Assembly: GCA_025766275.1 (NCBI GenBank)
Contig: JAFKAC010000108.1
Span: 62,001 to 126,000, forward strand
Length of the DNA stretch: 64,000 bases
Source: Lactarius indigo
Lineage: Eukaryota > Basidiomycota > Agaricomycetes > Russulales > Russulaceae
Direction: 5' to 3'
Each line of letters starts with the position of its first letter. Positions within the stretch are counted from its first letter, which is position 1. Both the position numbers and the translations under genes were made by a program. The notes under the pieces are model-generated. The model searched no databases, was not told the DNA's origin, and saw only the letters and a list, made by a program, of their open reading frames with translations. Below, piece by piece: positions 46,740 to 56,956 of this stretch.

Positions 46740-47095
46740 GAAGTGACACAAGTTTTGATTCCTCCATTTCTGGAAATAATATGTGTTAGGATTTCTGTTC
46801 AGGAAACACATGTATTGATTTCTGCATTTCGGGAAAATGACACAGGTGTTAAGGTTTCCGTTCGGGAAATGATAGGGTTTTGATTCCCCATTTCTGGAAA
46901 TGATTTGGGTTTTGATTTCCTGTTTCCGGAAATGATACGGGTTTTTATTTCCCCATTTCTGGAAATGATACGGGTTTTGATTTCCCCGTTTCCGGAAATA
47001 ATTTGGGTTTTGATTCTCCCGAAATGGGAGAATGACATGGGTCCATCTCAGGAAATAACACAGGTGTTAAATCTTATGTTCTGAGAATGGGTTTT
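46740..47095 (+). repeat. KDZ-2 right subterminal array, 33 bp units
   Basis: Units of 33 bases of the form GGAAATGATACGGGTTTTGA plus TTTCCCCATTTCT form an inverted GGAAAT...ATTTCC pair. The period equals that of the left KDZ-2 arrays though the sequence differs. Confidence 0.85.
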
Positions 47096-47384
47096 GGTAC
47101 TCCCATTTCAGGAAATAACATGGGTCATGATTCCTCCATTTCAGGAAATAAATGAGTGTTTATTCATCTGTTTCGGGAAATGACCCAGAAATCTGATTCT
47201 TCCATTATAGAAGGAAACATTGCTACTTCCTTTAGCAATTCCTACATCGGAACCGACGTCGGGTGGCCCATGAATTCCGGAAGAATTTTGTGCGTCGGCC
47301 GACGTTGGTTGGCCCATGAGTTATGAGGGGTTCTTCCCGTCGGATGGCCCATGAGTTATGAAAGTTATGGCAGATCATTATGTG
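47096..47384 (-). repeat. KDZ-2 right terminal inverted repeat
   Basis: The complement of 26085-26373 with about a dozen differences. It ends ...CATTATGTG; the base after is not part of a recognisable duplication of the left flank. Confidence 0.9.
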
Positions 47385-47448
47385 CAACCACACCCTGCTA
47401 GAACCTGCTCCCCATCCCAACTCAGCTGGCACAAATGATGACACATGA

Positions 47449-47990
47449 ATGATGGACACAATGGCAAGCACCCCTGACCAAGCTTCAGAAGGTGCACTGT
47501 CAACTGCCACCAATGGCATCCCTGCAAAGCCTGGCCCCCAATGCAAGTCCACCAACACAACTGACAATGTGCCAATGACACTGATGGACACAGTGAGAAT
47601 TGCTCCAATGCCTGGAGCAGTGTTGACTGGTGATGCCTCGGAGGCAACCAGCAAGACTGATAAGAGCACCTCAAAGACCAAGATAAAGAAAGCAGGCATC
47701 ATGTGCCCTGGAAAGAGCACAACTGCAAGGTAGGTATTAGGATCATTTCAATCACTTGTCCTAACACAGCCCCATAGGAACCTCTACGCAATCAACTTCC
47801 TCAAGGACCATCAAGTGACATGCAACGAATTTGTAAAGATATGAAACAAGTTGGACAAAGATACCTGCATAGTATGTCATCCATTTCTCACCTGACACAA
47901 TCTAACCCAATTATATCTACAGACATATACCTGGTGCAAACTCAAGGTGATGAAGAAGAAAACTGCTGGCTCAATGCCAGCTTGAAGACC
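47449..47990 (+). pseudogene. Unclassified decayed gene fragment
   Basis: A first open segment (47449-47729) encodes a Thr/Ala/Lys-rich peptide ending KAGIMCPGKSTTAR at a GTAGGT donor. After a CATAG acceptor near 47777 the frame reads NLYAINFLKDHQVTCNEFVK then hits TGA, and NKLDKDT continues after it. The composition suggests a once-coding sequence. I do not recognise the family. 48000-48420 beyond it is AT-rich with repeated ATTCAA words and no gene. Confidence 0.35.
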
Positions 47991-48419
47991 TCACTGGAGC
48001 CTCAGTTGAATTGGTAGTTTCTTGGTAGTGTAGAATGATTTCTTTTGTTGTGTACTGCAGTAGAATGGACTCAGCTTAACTGAACTCAATGTAATTCAAT
48101 TCTCCACATTTGTGCATGGTTCAACAACATTCAGTAAGATTCAATGGATATCAATAAGATTCAACAGGTGAAATCAATTGTTGTGCAATTGCATGCAACA
48201 AATATCAATTATTTACAACACATGAATGAATCTGATTGGATATAGTCTGGAAAGTTGAATTTGATTGAATCAATTCAATTAAATTCAATCCTATCCTGTT
48301 TTGTTCATCAGGGTTTTGACTGGGTTTCAAGGGGGATATCAAGGGAGAACATCAGGGAAGGAGCTGCTGACTAAGCATAATTGTAGAAACAGAAATGGAA
48401 ACAGAAATAAATATATGGA

Positions 48420-48558
48420 CTATGTATAATGAGAGTTGATATATGTGGTCAATATGGGTACCAAAAAGGTGCCATGTATATCATTTCTCATTATATGCAG
48501 TTGATACAGGCACTGAAAAGGTGCCATGTATAATGAGATATGATATACATGGTCAATA
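48420..48558 (+). repeat. Degenerate copies of the hairpin unit
   Basis: Two diverged segments with AAAAGGTGCCATGTATA next to CTCATTATATGCAG or AATGAGATATGATATACAT match the palindromic subunit found in the adjacent large hairpin. Confidence 0.7.
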
Positions 48559-49043
48559 TATAAACATGGGTGTCGAAAGTTCATCTGCATCAGCAGATAG
48601 GTCGTGTTTGTACTTGAAATATATGTTTTATTGTATTCCGAGTAGAATGGTATATTCTGGGAGCCCAAACCGGCCGCGTATAATGAGATACGATATACGC
48701 GGCACCTTTTGGGTTCTGATATTTCCCAAACTGGCCGTGTATAATGAGATGCAATATACGTGGCACCTTTTGGGTGTCCATATCGACCGTGTATAATGAG
48801 ATCAATTATACACAGTCGATATGGACACCCAAAAGGTGCCACGTATATTGCATCTCATTATACGCGGCCAGTTTGGGAAATATCAGAACCCAAAAGGTGC
48901 CGCGTATATCGTATCTCATTATACGCGGCCGGTTTGGGCTCCCAGAATATACCATTCTACTCGGAATACAATAAAACATATATTTCAAGTACAAACACGA
49001 CCTATCTGCTGATGCAGATGAACTTTCGACACCCATGTTTATA
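48559..49043. repeat. 485 base near-perfect inverted repeat (hairpin/snap-back element)
   Basis: The arms meet at about 48801 with almost no spacer. The left end TATAAACATGGGTGTCG matches the complement of the right end. Within each arm two smaller palindromes (GCCGCGTATA...TATACGCGGC) recur, so the structure is palindromic at two scales. It could be a MITE-like foldback element or a head-to-head duplication. No gene. Confidence 0.9.
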
Positions 49044-49741
49044 CATCCTATATATGAGGGACTATATTGGATCTCAAATGGAGAGATTAAACCCATAAAC
49101 CCACCATTAACCCTTTACCGAATTAGCTTTTACCTCCCTACAATTGTGTAGCCCATGTACCATGTCATATGTAGCTGTCGATCAAATGGAATACATAGTG
49201 GATATAGTTGGTCGGACTTCCACTTCTCCCAATGCCTGTACCATGTTATATGTAAATGTTGATTGAATGGGCTGTATGGCAGATATACATAGCCAGACGT
49301 CCGCTTCGCCCGATACATGTACTATGACCATTATATCATCACATATGTCCACTCTGATATCAAATCCTCAAGTGCTCCTTTCTGCCCCATCTGTTGTCTC
49401 CACATGTCCATACATGTTTCACATATGTCTCATCTTCAGGTGCAGAGGTCCACTATTAGAACATTGTAATACCAAGTCATGACATGGCTATTACACATTG
49501 GGACATCCTTTTGCACAATATGATACCCCACAACGCTCAAACAGTTTCATTGTATTGGTGCTTGTTGTCAGACCATTCCCGACCATCATCCAATTCTCTA
49601 TTGTATCACAGGAACATATTTAATGACTGGCCATCACAATGAGATGTTCATATCCATCCACTTAAGTGTCACACCTAGTACATTTGTCCATCCTCTCAAT
49701 TACCATACCTTGTCCATCTATCCATCCTCATCTCATCCATT

Positions 49742-50384
49742 ATGCAGAATGAATACCTCAATGATTCTGATGGTAGCAGAGATCCCTCAAGCTTACAGAG
49801 CTATGGGGAGCAATCTGTGAACACAGGATTCTCTATTACCCCTCAAGATGGAGACATTCTACTAGAATATCTCGATGAGTTCCAAGAGGCTGATACTCAT
49901 GATCGCACTAGGATTGTTGAGAAGGCTATGGGAGAGCTGTATCATCTCCGCCCCACTAATACACCCTTTGACAAGAAGGATGCAAGCAAGGCATGTTTCA
50001 CTATGACTATAGGACCATCCTTCTCATTTCCCATCCCAGAAAATCCACAAGTGGTTTTATAACCACTATGTCCGCCCCAAGCGTCAATACATCAAGTTTA
50101 CTCGTAAATGGTCCGCTAGGAATGCATTCTATCACCTGAACTGCGATGAGGTCTTAAGGCTTGCAAAGGAGACCTCTGGGACAGAACCAGGAAGTCCTGC
50201 ATTCTTAGGGGCTCTTCAGGATGCAACCACTGCTCTATGGAATGAACTGTCTATTGAGGATCAAGAGGAGTATCAAGAGTCTGCTAGGGAGTGGTCAGAA
50301 AAGACACCACCAAAGAACATTCAATCAAGGTATGCACATATCCAAATCACCTGTTGATTGATTCCTCATATACCTCCTATGTAG
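49742..50384 (+). pseudogene. Truncated third copy of KDZ accessory gene A
   Basis: ATG 49742 (MQNEYLNDSDGSRD) begins a frame with FSITPQDGDILLEYLDEFQE and TPFDKKDASK, then after an intron KWFYNHYVRPKRQYIKFTRK, ARNAFYH and FLGALQDATTALWNELSIED, ending PPKNIQSR at a GTATGC donor. The next exon starts GATGGCCATG, where homology stops and copia sequence begins. It is clearly homologous to gene A of both KDZ elements and is cut after about half its length. Upstream (49044-49741) lies an approximately 95 base imperfect direct repeat (CCATGTACCATGTCATATG / CTGTACCATGTTATATG) and no gene. Confidence 0.75.
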
Positions 50385-53300
50385 GATGGCCATGTATTCC
50401 GCTTCCGTTGTGTTTTGGGCAACAGTCTTTTGCTTGCGCGAAGACCAGCTTATTGCACCGTTAGCTAGTAGGAACACATAACCAGAGGTGGAGTGGCGGT
50501 CGTCAGTCTGACCAGCCAGACTGGAATCAGTGTATCTGTGAAGGCCATCACCATTTGCGCCATCATAAACAATACGCATATCCATAGTTCCTACTAGGTA
50601 GGACAGGACATACTGTGCAAGTCGCAGATGTTGTGGTGAAGGGTTCGCTGCATACTGCGCCAATCGTGACACAGCGAAAGAGATATCTGGCCTAGTGCCA
50701 ATCTGCACATAAAGCAGACTCCCAATCAAGGACTGGTAGTGGGAAATATCTGAGGCAGTTGCCTGCGACGTATATTTAACCAGGTGCTCGTCAGCACCAG
50801 CAGGCAAGGGTGTGTTGTGTGGTGTGGCATCAGACATGCCAAAGTGTTCAAGGACATCCTTGATGTAGCCAGACTGATCTATTTCGATGCTGATGAACAG
50901 CACACATAGATAGCTTACTCACAGAGGGATAAAGTGTTCTGTGGTGAGACAAGCTGGGTGGCTGGAAGCAGCAACAGGGAAGTCTAGCAAGGTAAAGCAA
51001 AGTGTCTGGCACACAACAGAGTGAGAACTGATAATAGTATTACAGGAGAGGGACTTTACCTGGCACACAACAGAGTGAGAACTGATGTGGTCCAGGGCGT
51101 ACAGAGTACTCTACTTATACTATACAGGGGTGTGACACTAGTACAAGGACAGTAACATAGAGTCACAGAATACAAGGAGCGTTGTTCTACATACAGGACA
51201 AAAGGAATGTACCAAAGGAGAACAAGGCGACCAGAACAAAGAAAGTCCAGACAAGTATGATATCATAGTGACATCACAATAAAGATAACGCCGCAAAGAG
51301 AACAAAGGAAGGAGTACAATGAAATGTCCAGAGTGTTCTACATGATGTCATTGTACATGATGTCATAGATAAGCTAACAAGTCCGAGATTGTACAGATCA
51401 TATAATCTAATCTACAGGTCCAATATATCTTATCTAAAGCAGTCCATATCTGCAAGTCCTTTAGAGCTGCTAAGTGCGCGCGGGCCACTTATCAACAGAT
51501 GCGTCTGAGGGAGTGGTCACGCACAATGTGCATACCAAGATAGGACTCTATCTCCCCGAGATCTGTCATCTCATAGCGTTCAGACAAATCTGACTTCAAA
51601 CGCTTGATACCACTCAGTGAGGGACCCAGTATAGTGATGTCGTCAATGTAGACAATAAGGAAGAGTGGATCATACCCCTCCCGTTGAGGCATCACATATA
51701 TGCCAGCATCAGCAAACGTCTGCTTAAAGCCGAGTGCAGTGAGCACTCCATGGAATTGCAAGTTCCATGCGTGGGAGGCCTGTTTGAGACCATAGATCGC
51801 CTTAACCAGGCGACACACCTTGTCTCAGAGCCAGTGACAGTGAAACCTTGTGGCTGCTCCATGTATATCTCCTCGTCGAGCATGCCATTGAGAAAAGCAG
51901 ACTTAACATCCATCTGATGGATGTGCCAGTCCTCCAGCGTGGCCAACGCCAGAAGTAAACGTAGCGACTCAAATCGCACGACGGGAGAGAAGGTTTCATC
52001 AAAATCTATGCCAGGGATCTGCGTGAATCCCTTAGCCACCAAGCGAGCTCTGTAGCGGCCATCCGCTTTGAGCTTAAAGACCCATTTGGATTTTACTGCC
52101 TTACGGTTAGGCAGGAGATCCACTAACTCCCAAGTCCCATTTTTAGCTAGGGCGTCCATTTCATACTGACACGCCTTAGTCCACTCATCTGCAGCTGCAG
52201 ACCGCATGGCCTCTGCATAAGTTGCAGGGTCTCAGCCCACAAAGGCAGCAGCCAATAACTCCGCATACCCCAGACGCCTGCCACGCCATGCCGCATTGTC
52301 CGCATTGAAGTAACGCGGATTAGGCACAGGGACACGAGCAGTGCGCCTTGGTGCATTGTCCATCTCGCGCAACAGCTGACTATGCTGTGCACGATCCTCA
52401 AATCCCCCAGGCATTTCTGGTGAGGGAGGAGGGACATGGCACATAATGCGTGTTGCACTAGGACACGGCGGGGGTGAAGTGGGAGTGGCTTGCTCACGCT
52501 TTGGTGTGGTGGGCGGAGCCAGCAGAGCAGGTGGTGGAGTGGTGGGGCGTGGTTGGACTTGTGGGGGGTCTAGGAGCTTTTCAACATCCTCCTCCTCACT
52601 ACTACTGGAGTGTGCAGGGGAGGGGGCTCGCAATGGTGGTAACGCCAGTGGGTGAGGCACGGCAGTCACTGTTGTGCTAGGTACGACTGGTGGTGAAGGT
52701 GTGGGGTGTGTCTCGACACCCTGAAGGGACGGGAAGCTACTCTCGTCGAATGTCACATCCCTGGACACTCGAACGGAGCGGGTTGAGCGGTCCCAGAGCT
52801 TATAGCCCTTAGATTCGGGCTCAAACCCAATAAGCATGACCTCAATGGCCTTCGCATCCAATTTGCGACACTTATCAGCGGGTACGTGCATGTACCCCTT
52901 GCATCCGAAGACGTGGAGATGTGAGACATCGGGCACTTTGCCAGAGTGCCAGAGCTCATAAGGAGTGCGCCACTTAAGCCCACGGACTGGAGAGCGGTTA
53001 TAGATGTGCACAGCTGCGCACACCGCATGCTCCCAGAAGCCTTTAGACATGCCAGCTGTGTGAAGCATGGACATTGCCTTATCCATAATGGTGCGGTTAA
53101 ACCGCTCGGCTTTCCCGTTGGACTGTGGTGAACCTGGCATCGTGAGGTGATGCTCTATCCCCTTCTGCTTAAGAATGTCCTGCGTGACACTCGACATGTA
53201 TTCACCACCGCGGTCAGAGTGCAGAGCGCGCAGCTTATGGCCAGACTGGGTTTCACCCCAGGCCAAATACATTTGCAGTGACTTAGCAAACTGATCCTTC

Positions 53301-54391
53301 AACTTAAGGAAGTGGACCACAGTGAACTTAGTGTGGTCGTCTATGAAGGTGGCTGTATACGTCGAGCCTTGCAGTGACTGAGTCTGCATAGGACCAGCGA
53401 GGTCACTGTGCACGATCTCAAATTGACAAGTTGTCCTCTTATTGGAGGACGCAGAAAAGGGTTGGCGAGTGGATTTACCCATCTTGCACCCACGGCAGAC
53501 TGTGTGGGCCGTGGTGGAGCTATCTATGTCCATGCCAGTAGTGGCAGAGGGACCATGCACCTTCAGCGCCGCAGAGGAGATGTGTCCCATACATTGATGC
53601 CAGATATCAAGTGTGGCAGCACTTGATTTTGTGTGGGCGTTGAGGCCAACGCTGGCTGCGTCCAACCAGTAAAGGTTGTCCTCAAGGTAGCCTTTGGCCA
53701 CACACTTTTGGTTAACAGATATTTTAAATGAGCCACTGTCAAAGGCAATCTCAGCACCCTTTTGTGCTAGGGCGCGCATCGACAGGAAGCGCGTCTTCAC
53801 CTGTGGTAGGTGTAGCACATTACTGAGGGTGATAGAAATGCCCTGGCTCGTAGTAAAGACAACAGACCTGACACCCACTTGGTCTATAGTAGACTTATCA
53901 CCCAGGCGTACAGTGCCTTTAGTTGGGGTGTAGTCCTTGAAGTCAGACCAATGTGGGGTGATGTGGTGTGTAGCACCACTGTCCATCATCCAATGCACAC
54001 GTGAGGCAGCATACAAGGCAACACCAATTGATTCAGAGGCCCAATCTATCTTGGGCTCTACGATCTCCGTAATGGAGGCGGTGGTAGGTACTAGGACATG
54101 ACTATTGGTGGCCTTGTTGCCTGTTTTCTCCTTCTCTTTTGTGTCAGCCTCATCCTTCTTCCTCTTCCTGCAATCAGGCTTGATATGGCCCTTTTTGTTG
54201 CAATAGTGGCAAGTTAGACTGGAGTGGTCCTTCTTGCCCTTTTTGCCTGTTGACTTGATGGGGGCCACCTTGTTGAGGGAGGAGCCAGAGGGCCCAGCGC
54301 AGCGAGCTTCTTCTGACACTATGCGTGCTATGATCTCAGCGTGCTTAAGTCCAGAAGGGGCCCCACTGGCAAGGATGGTAGAGGCCAACAC
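50385..54391 (-). pseudogene. copia pol: zinc knuckle, protease, integrase, RT, RNaseH, with breaks
   Basis: From right to left: a zinc knuckle CHYCNKKGHIKPDC, protease MMDSGATHHITPHW, integrase zinc region (H...H...CRGCKMGKSTRQPF), catalytic Asp in VHSDLAGPM, Asp in LHSDRGGEY and Glu in SPQSNGKAERFNRTI. A Pro-rich linker leads to RT: MDVKSAFLNGMLDEEIYMEQ and VYIDDITILG. RNaseH ends in DRHSTSGYVFLL and TEAEYMAI. Defects: TGA at 52232-52234, a frameshift near 51815 (ETRCVAW versus CRLVKAIYGLKQA), and the solo LTR at 50891-51497 inside the IVRDHSLRRI / EIDQSGYIKDV junction. Confidence 0.85.
50891..51497 (-). repeat. Solo LTR, family A copy 1, in copia pol; target duplication GATGC
   Basis: TGATGAACAGCACACA...CACTTATCAACA with TG...CA ends. 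GATGC flanks it at 50886-50890 and 51498-51502. Removing it with one duplication copy restores the pol reading. Copies 2 and 3 are at 55538 and 56394. Confidence 0.9.
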
Positions 54392-54996
54392 CTCATAAGG
54401 GGCGGCAGTGCGTGGAGGAGAATGAGACAGAATTGAGTGTCAGTGACACCCATCTGTGCGTTGGAGAGGGCAACCTGCAGCTCATTGAGCTTGGCCAACT
54501 GAGTGGCCATGGGTGCGGAGTCGTCAAGGTGGGCTTGTGTTAGTTGGATCCACAAGTTGAAGATGGTGGTGCTGCCTGAAGCACCAGCATATATGTCTCT
54601 GAGCTTGTCCCACTTGGCTTTGAAGGTGGGATAGGCGGCATTGTCGGCAACGAGGGAGTAGACGTCAGGTTTGAGGTAAAGGCAGAGATACACCTTCACC
54701 CGACGTTGTACTGAGTCCCATTCGTCTTGAGAGACATCAACTGGTCCATGGTGGAGGGTGAACACATCCTCTGCTTCGTGCAGCGTAAGGATGGCTTCAA
54801 TCGTCCCAGACCACTCATTCCAGTGAGTGCCGTCGAACTGTTCAAGGTGAATGCCAGAGGGCATGCCGAACGTTGCGCCATAGGCAGCAGAGATACGTGT
54901 AGAGGGTGTGGACCCAGTGGGGGGAAGCGTGGAGCCCCCTGCAGTAGCAGTAGCACCGGCTGCAGTGCCAGTGGGAGATGGTGCGTGTGAAGACAT
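54328..54996 (-). pseudogene. copia gag (UBN2/Retrotran_gag type), frameshifted from pol
   Basis: ATG 54996 (MSSHAPSPTGTAAG) begins a Thr/Ala-rich leader, then the gag core HLEQFDGTHWNEWSGTIEAI, YLKPDVYSLVADNAAYPTFK and LWIQLTQAHLDDS. It ends in LILLHALPPLM; the pol frame reads EVLASTILASG from the same place. A one-base loss in the C run near 54400 would explain the shift. Confidence 0.8.
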
Positions 54997-55066
54997 TGGG
55001 ATGATTTATCTATCACCGAGGAGCAGTCAGCGATAGTGCTTCATAGTTGCAAGACATAGAGATAGG

Positions 55067-55077
55067 GATACCACTCC
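55067..55077 (-). other. copia primer-binding site
   Basis: On the minus strand GGAGTGGTATCCC immediately follows the putative 5' LTR end (...AATCACAGACA). TGGTATC matches the usual copia primer site complementary to initiator Met tRNA. Confidence 0.6.
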
Positions 55078-56393
55078 TGTCTGTGATTCTGTAAGGCCAG
55101 AACGCTAGCGCGTCCTGCCTCCTGATAGTATGCCAGTGATACAAGGGCTAGGCCCAGGTTGGAAGAGTCCCTTTGCCATACCATGAGTTAGCTGCCAGCC
55201 AGGATGTGTCTAAGACACAGCTCAAATGGTTTGCGTTAGGGGGAAGGTGAAGGGAATGCTTTCAGAGCCCAAGGCTGTCTACCTCAGCCTCCTCGGCCTG
55301 TTGGTTGCCTCATCGCCACAAGTGGCTTTACTGAATCCTTTCCCATTGCCGCTACAAGGCAGGTATCTGGTTGCAGAACACCATAATGGTGAACACCCCC
55401 CAGAGCCTGAACCAGGTTTTACACTCCCATGGTGAGGAGATCCTGTGCCCAGTGTGGAGCACCAGAGACAGCTGGCGCTAAGCTCCACAATACACAGCCC
55501 AGTGGGCCATGCACGCCTGGATATTTTGAAGTTAAGGTGATGAACAGCACACAAGAAGGACATACTCACAGTGACAAGGAGACTGTGGTGAGATATGTCA
55601 AGGTGGCTGGAAAGCAGCAACAGGAGTCTAGCAGAGTAAAGCAAGAGTGTCTGGCACACAGCAGTTGAGAGAACTGATAATAGTATTACAGAGGGGAGGA
55701 CATACCTGGCACACAGCAGTTGAGAGAACTGATGTGGACCAGGGCGTACAAGCAGTCTACTTATACTGTACAGAGGTGTGACAGCAGTACAAGGGGAGTA
55801 ACTACAGGTCACAGAATACAAGGAGCGCATTGTTCTATAACAGGACAAAGGAGTGTGCATATGGAGAACAAGGCGTATAGAACAAGAAGAGTCCAGACCA
55901 AGATGATATCATAATGACATCACAATAAAGATATATCTAAAGGAGGAACAAAGACGTAGTACAATGACAAGTCCAGAGGAGTCCGCATGATGTCATAGTA
56001 CATGATGTCATAGGTGACGCAATGATAAGTAATAGATTGTACAGATCAAAACAGTATCTAATCTACAAGTCCTATATCTAATCTAAAGCAGTCCATGCTG
56101 CAAGTCCGGTCCGTATGAGCCGCTAAGTGCGCAAGGGTCACTTATCAACATAAGGGGCTACCAGACCCAGTCTCCTTGCACATAGCGCAGGGGCTAGGAA
56201 AACAGTAGGGGTGAAAGTAGGACTGCTGGGCAGTACATGTACAGGAGGTTCCTCAGCAGAGACAAGTGGCGCCCCACTGCTCTCTGCCTTGGGCAAGGCT
56301 GGTAAGGCCCCAGACAGACCTTAGCCTGGTGTGTCCTCCTAGGAAGACAGTGACCAGCCAAGTGGAGTGGCTAGGGCACCAGGGCCCATAACC
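55078..56393 (-). repeat. copia 5' LTR remnant, interrupted by solo LTR A copy 2 and cut by copy 3
   Basis: It begins TGTCTGTGATTCTG next to the primer site. LTR sequence is 55078-55537 and 56156-56393 once copy 2 and its duplication are removed. No coding region is seen. The outer end is lost at the copy 3 junction, so the original length is unknown. Confidence 0.5.
55538..56150 (-). repeat. Solo LTR, family A copy 2; target duplication TAAGG
   Basis: Same family as 50891-51497 (TGATGAACAGCACACA...TCACTTATCAACA). TAAGG flanks it at 55533-55537 and 56151-56155. Confidence 0.9.
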
Positions 56394-56956
56394 TGATGAA
56401 CAGCACACAAAGGTAGCATACTCACAGTGGACAAGGGAGACTGTGGTGAGATAAGCTGGGTGGCTGGAAGCAGCAAACAGGAAGTCAAGCAGTGGAAGCA
56501 AGAAGTGTCTGGCACACAGCAGTGAGAGAACTGATGTGGACCAGGAGCGTACAAGCACTACTACTTATACTGTACAGAGGTGTGACACTAGTACAAGAGT
56601 GGTAATGTAGAGTCACAGAATACAAGGAGCGTTGTTCTGCATACAGGACAAAAGGAGTGTATGAAAAGAGAACAAGGTAACCAGAACAAAGAGAGTCCAG
56701 ACAAAGATGATATCATAATGACATCACAATAGAGATAAGAACTTGAAGGAGAACAAAGGACTGAGTACAATGAAGTGTCCGGAGTGTTCTACATGATGTC
56801 ATAGTACATGATGTCATACATGACGCAATGGTTAGCGCTAGATTGTACAGATCAAATGTAAGTAATCTACAAGTCCAATTAATCTAATCTAAAGCAGTCC
56901 ATGCTGCAAGTCCGGTTCATACGAGCCGCTAAGTGCGCAAGGGTCACTTATCAACA
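56394..56956 (-). repeat. Solo LTR, family A copy 3, without target duplication
   Basis: Full-length TG...CA copy. The left flank TAACC and right flank GTGTG do not match. It joins copia LTR sequence to a Ty3 fragment, so it is probably the product of recombination between LTRs at two sites. Confidence 0.85.

Larger units (their letters stand above)
26085..47384. mobile_element. KDZ-2: 21.3 kb KDZ-superfamily transposon in mirror orientation to KDZ-1, carrying a nested MULE
   Basis: Terminal inverted repeats of 289 bases lie at 26085-26373 and 47096-47384. The termini CAGCCAATGAT and (complement) CACATAATGAT are identical in form to those of KDZ-1. The gene order is A (-), B (-), C (+), D (+), transposase (+), exactly KDZ-1 inverted. 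After subtracting the MULE and its extra 9 bp it is about 15.5 kb. No target duplication is evident: GCCTTCT precedes the left end and CAACCAC follows the right end. Confidence 0.85.
50385..56393 (-). mobile_element. Ty1/copia LTR retrotransposon, 3'-truncated and hit by solo LTRs
   Basis: Minus-strand order: putative 5' LTR remnant (right), primer-binding site, gag, protease-integrase-RT-RNaseH. Integrase preceding RT defines Ty1/copia. The 3' end stops inside the RNaseH-end motif TEAEYMAI at about 50385 and there is no 3' LTR. Confidence 0.85.

Noticed and set aside
7707..47384. Helitron or Starship-type giant element
   Set aside because: No Rep/helicase, no tyrosine recombinase (DUF3435) captain; TIRs and KDZ transposases explain both elements.
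47232..47720. 162-codon minus-strand ORF with hydrophobic stretches
   Set aside because: It runs across the KDZ-2 TIR and antisense to the putative exon at 47449; no gag similarity, so not the missing gypsy-I gag.
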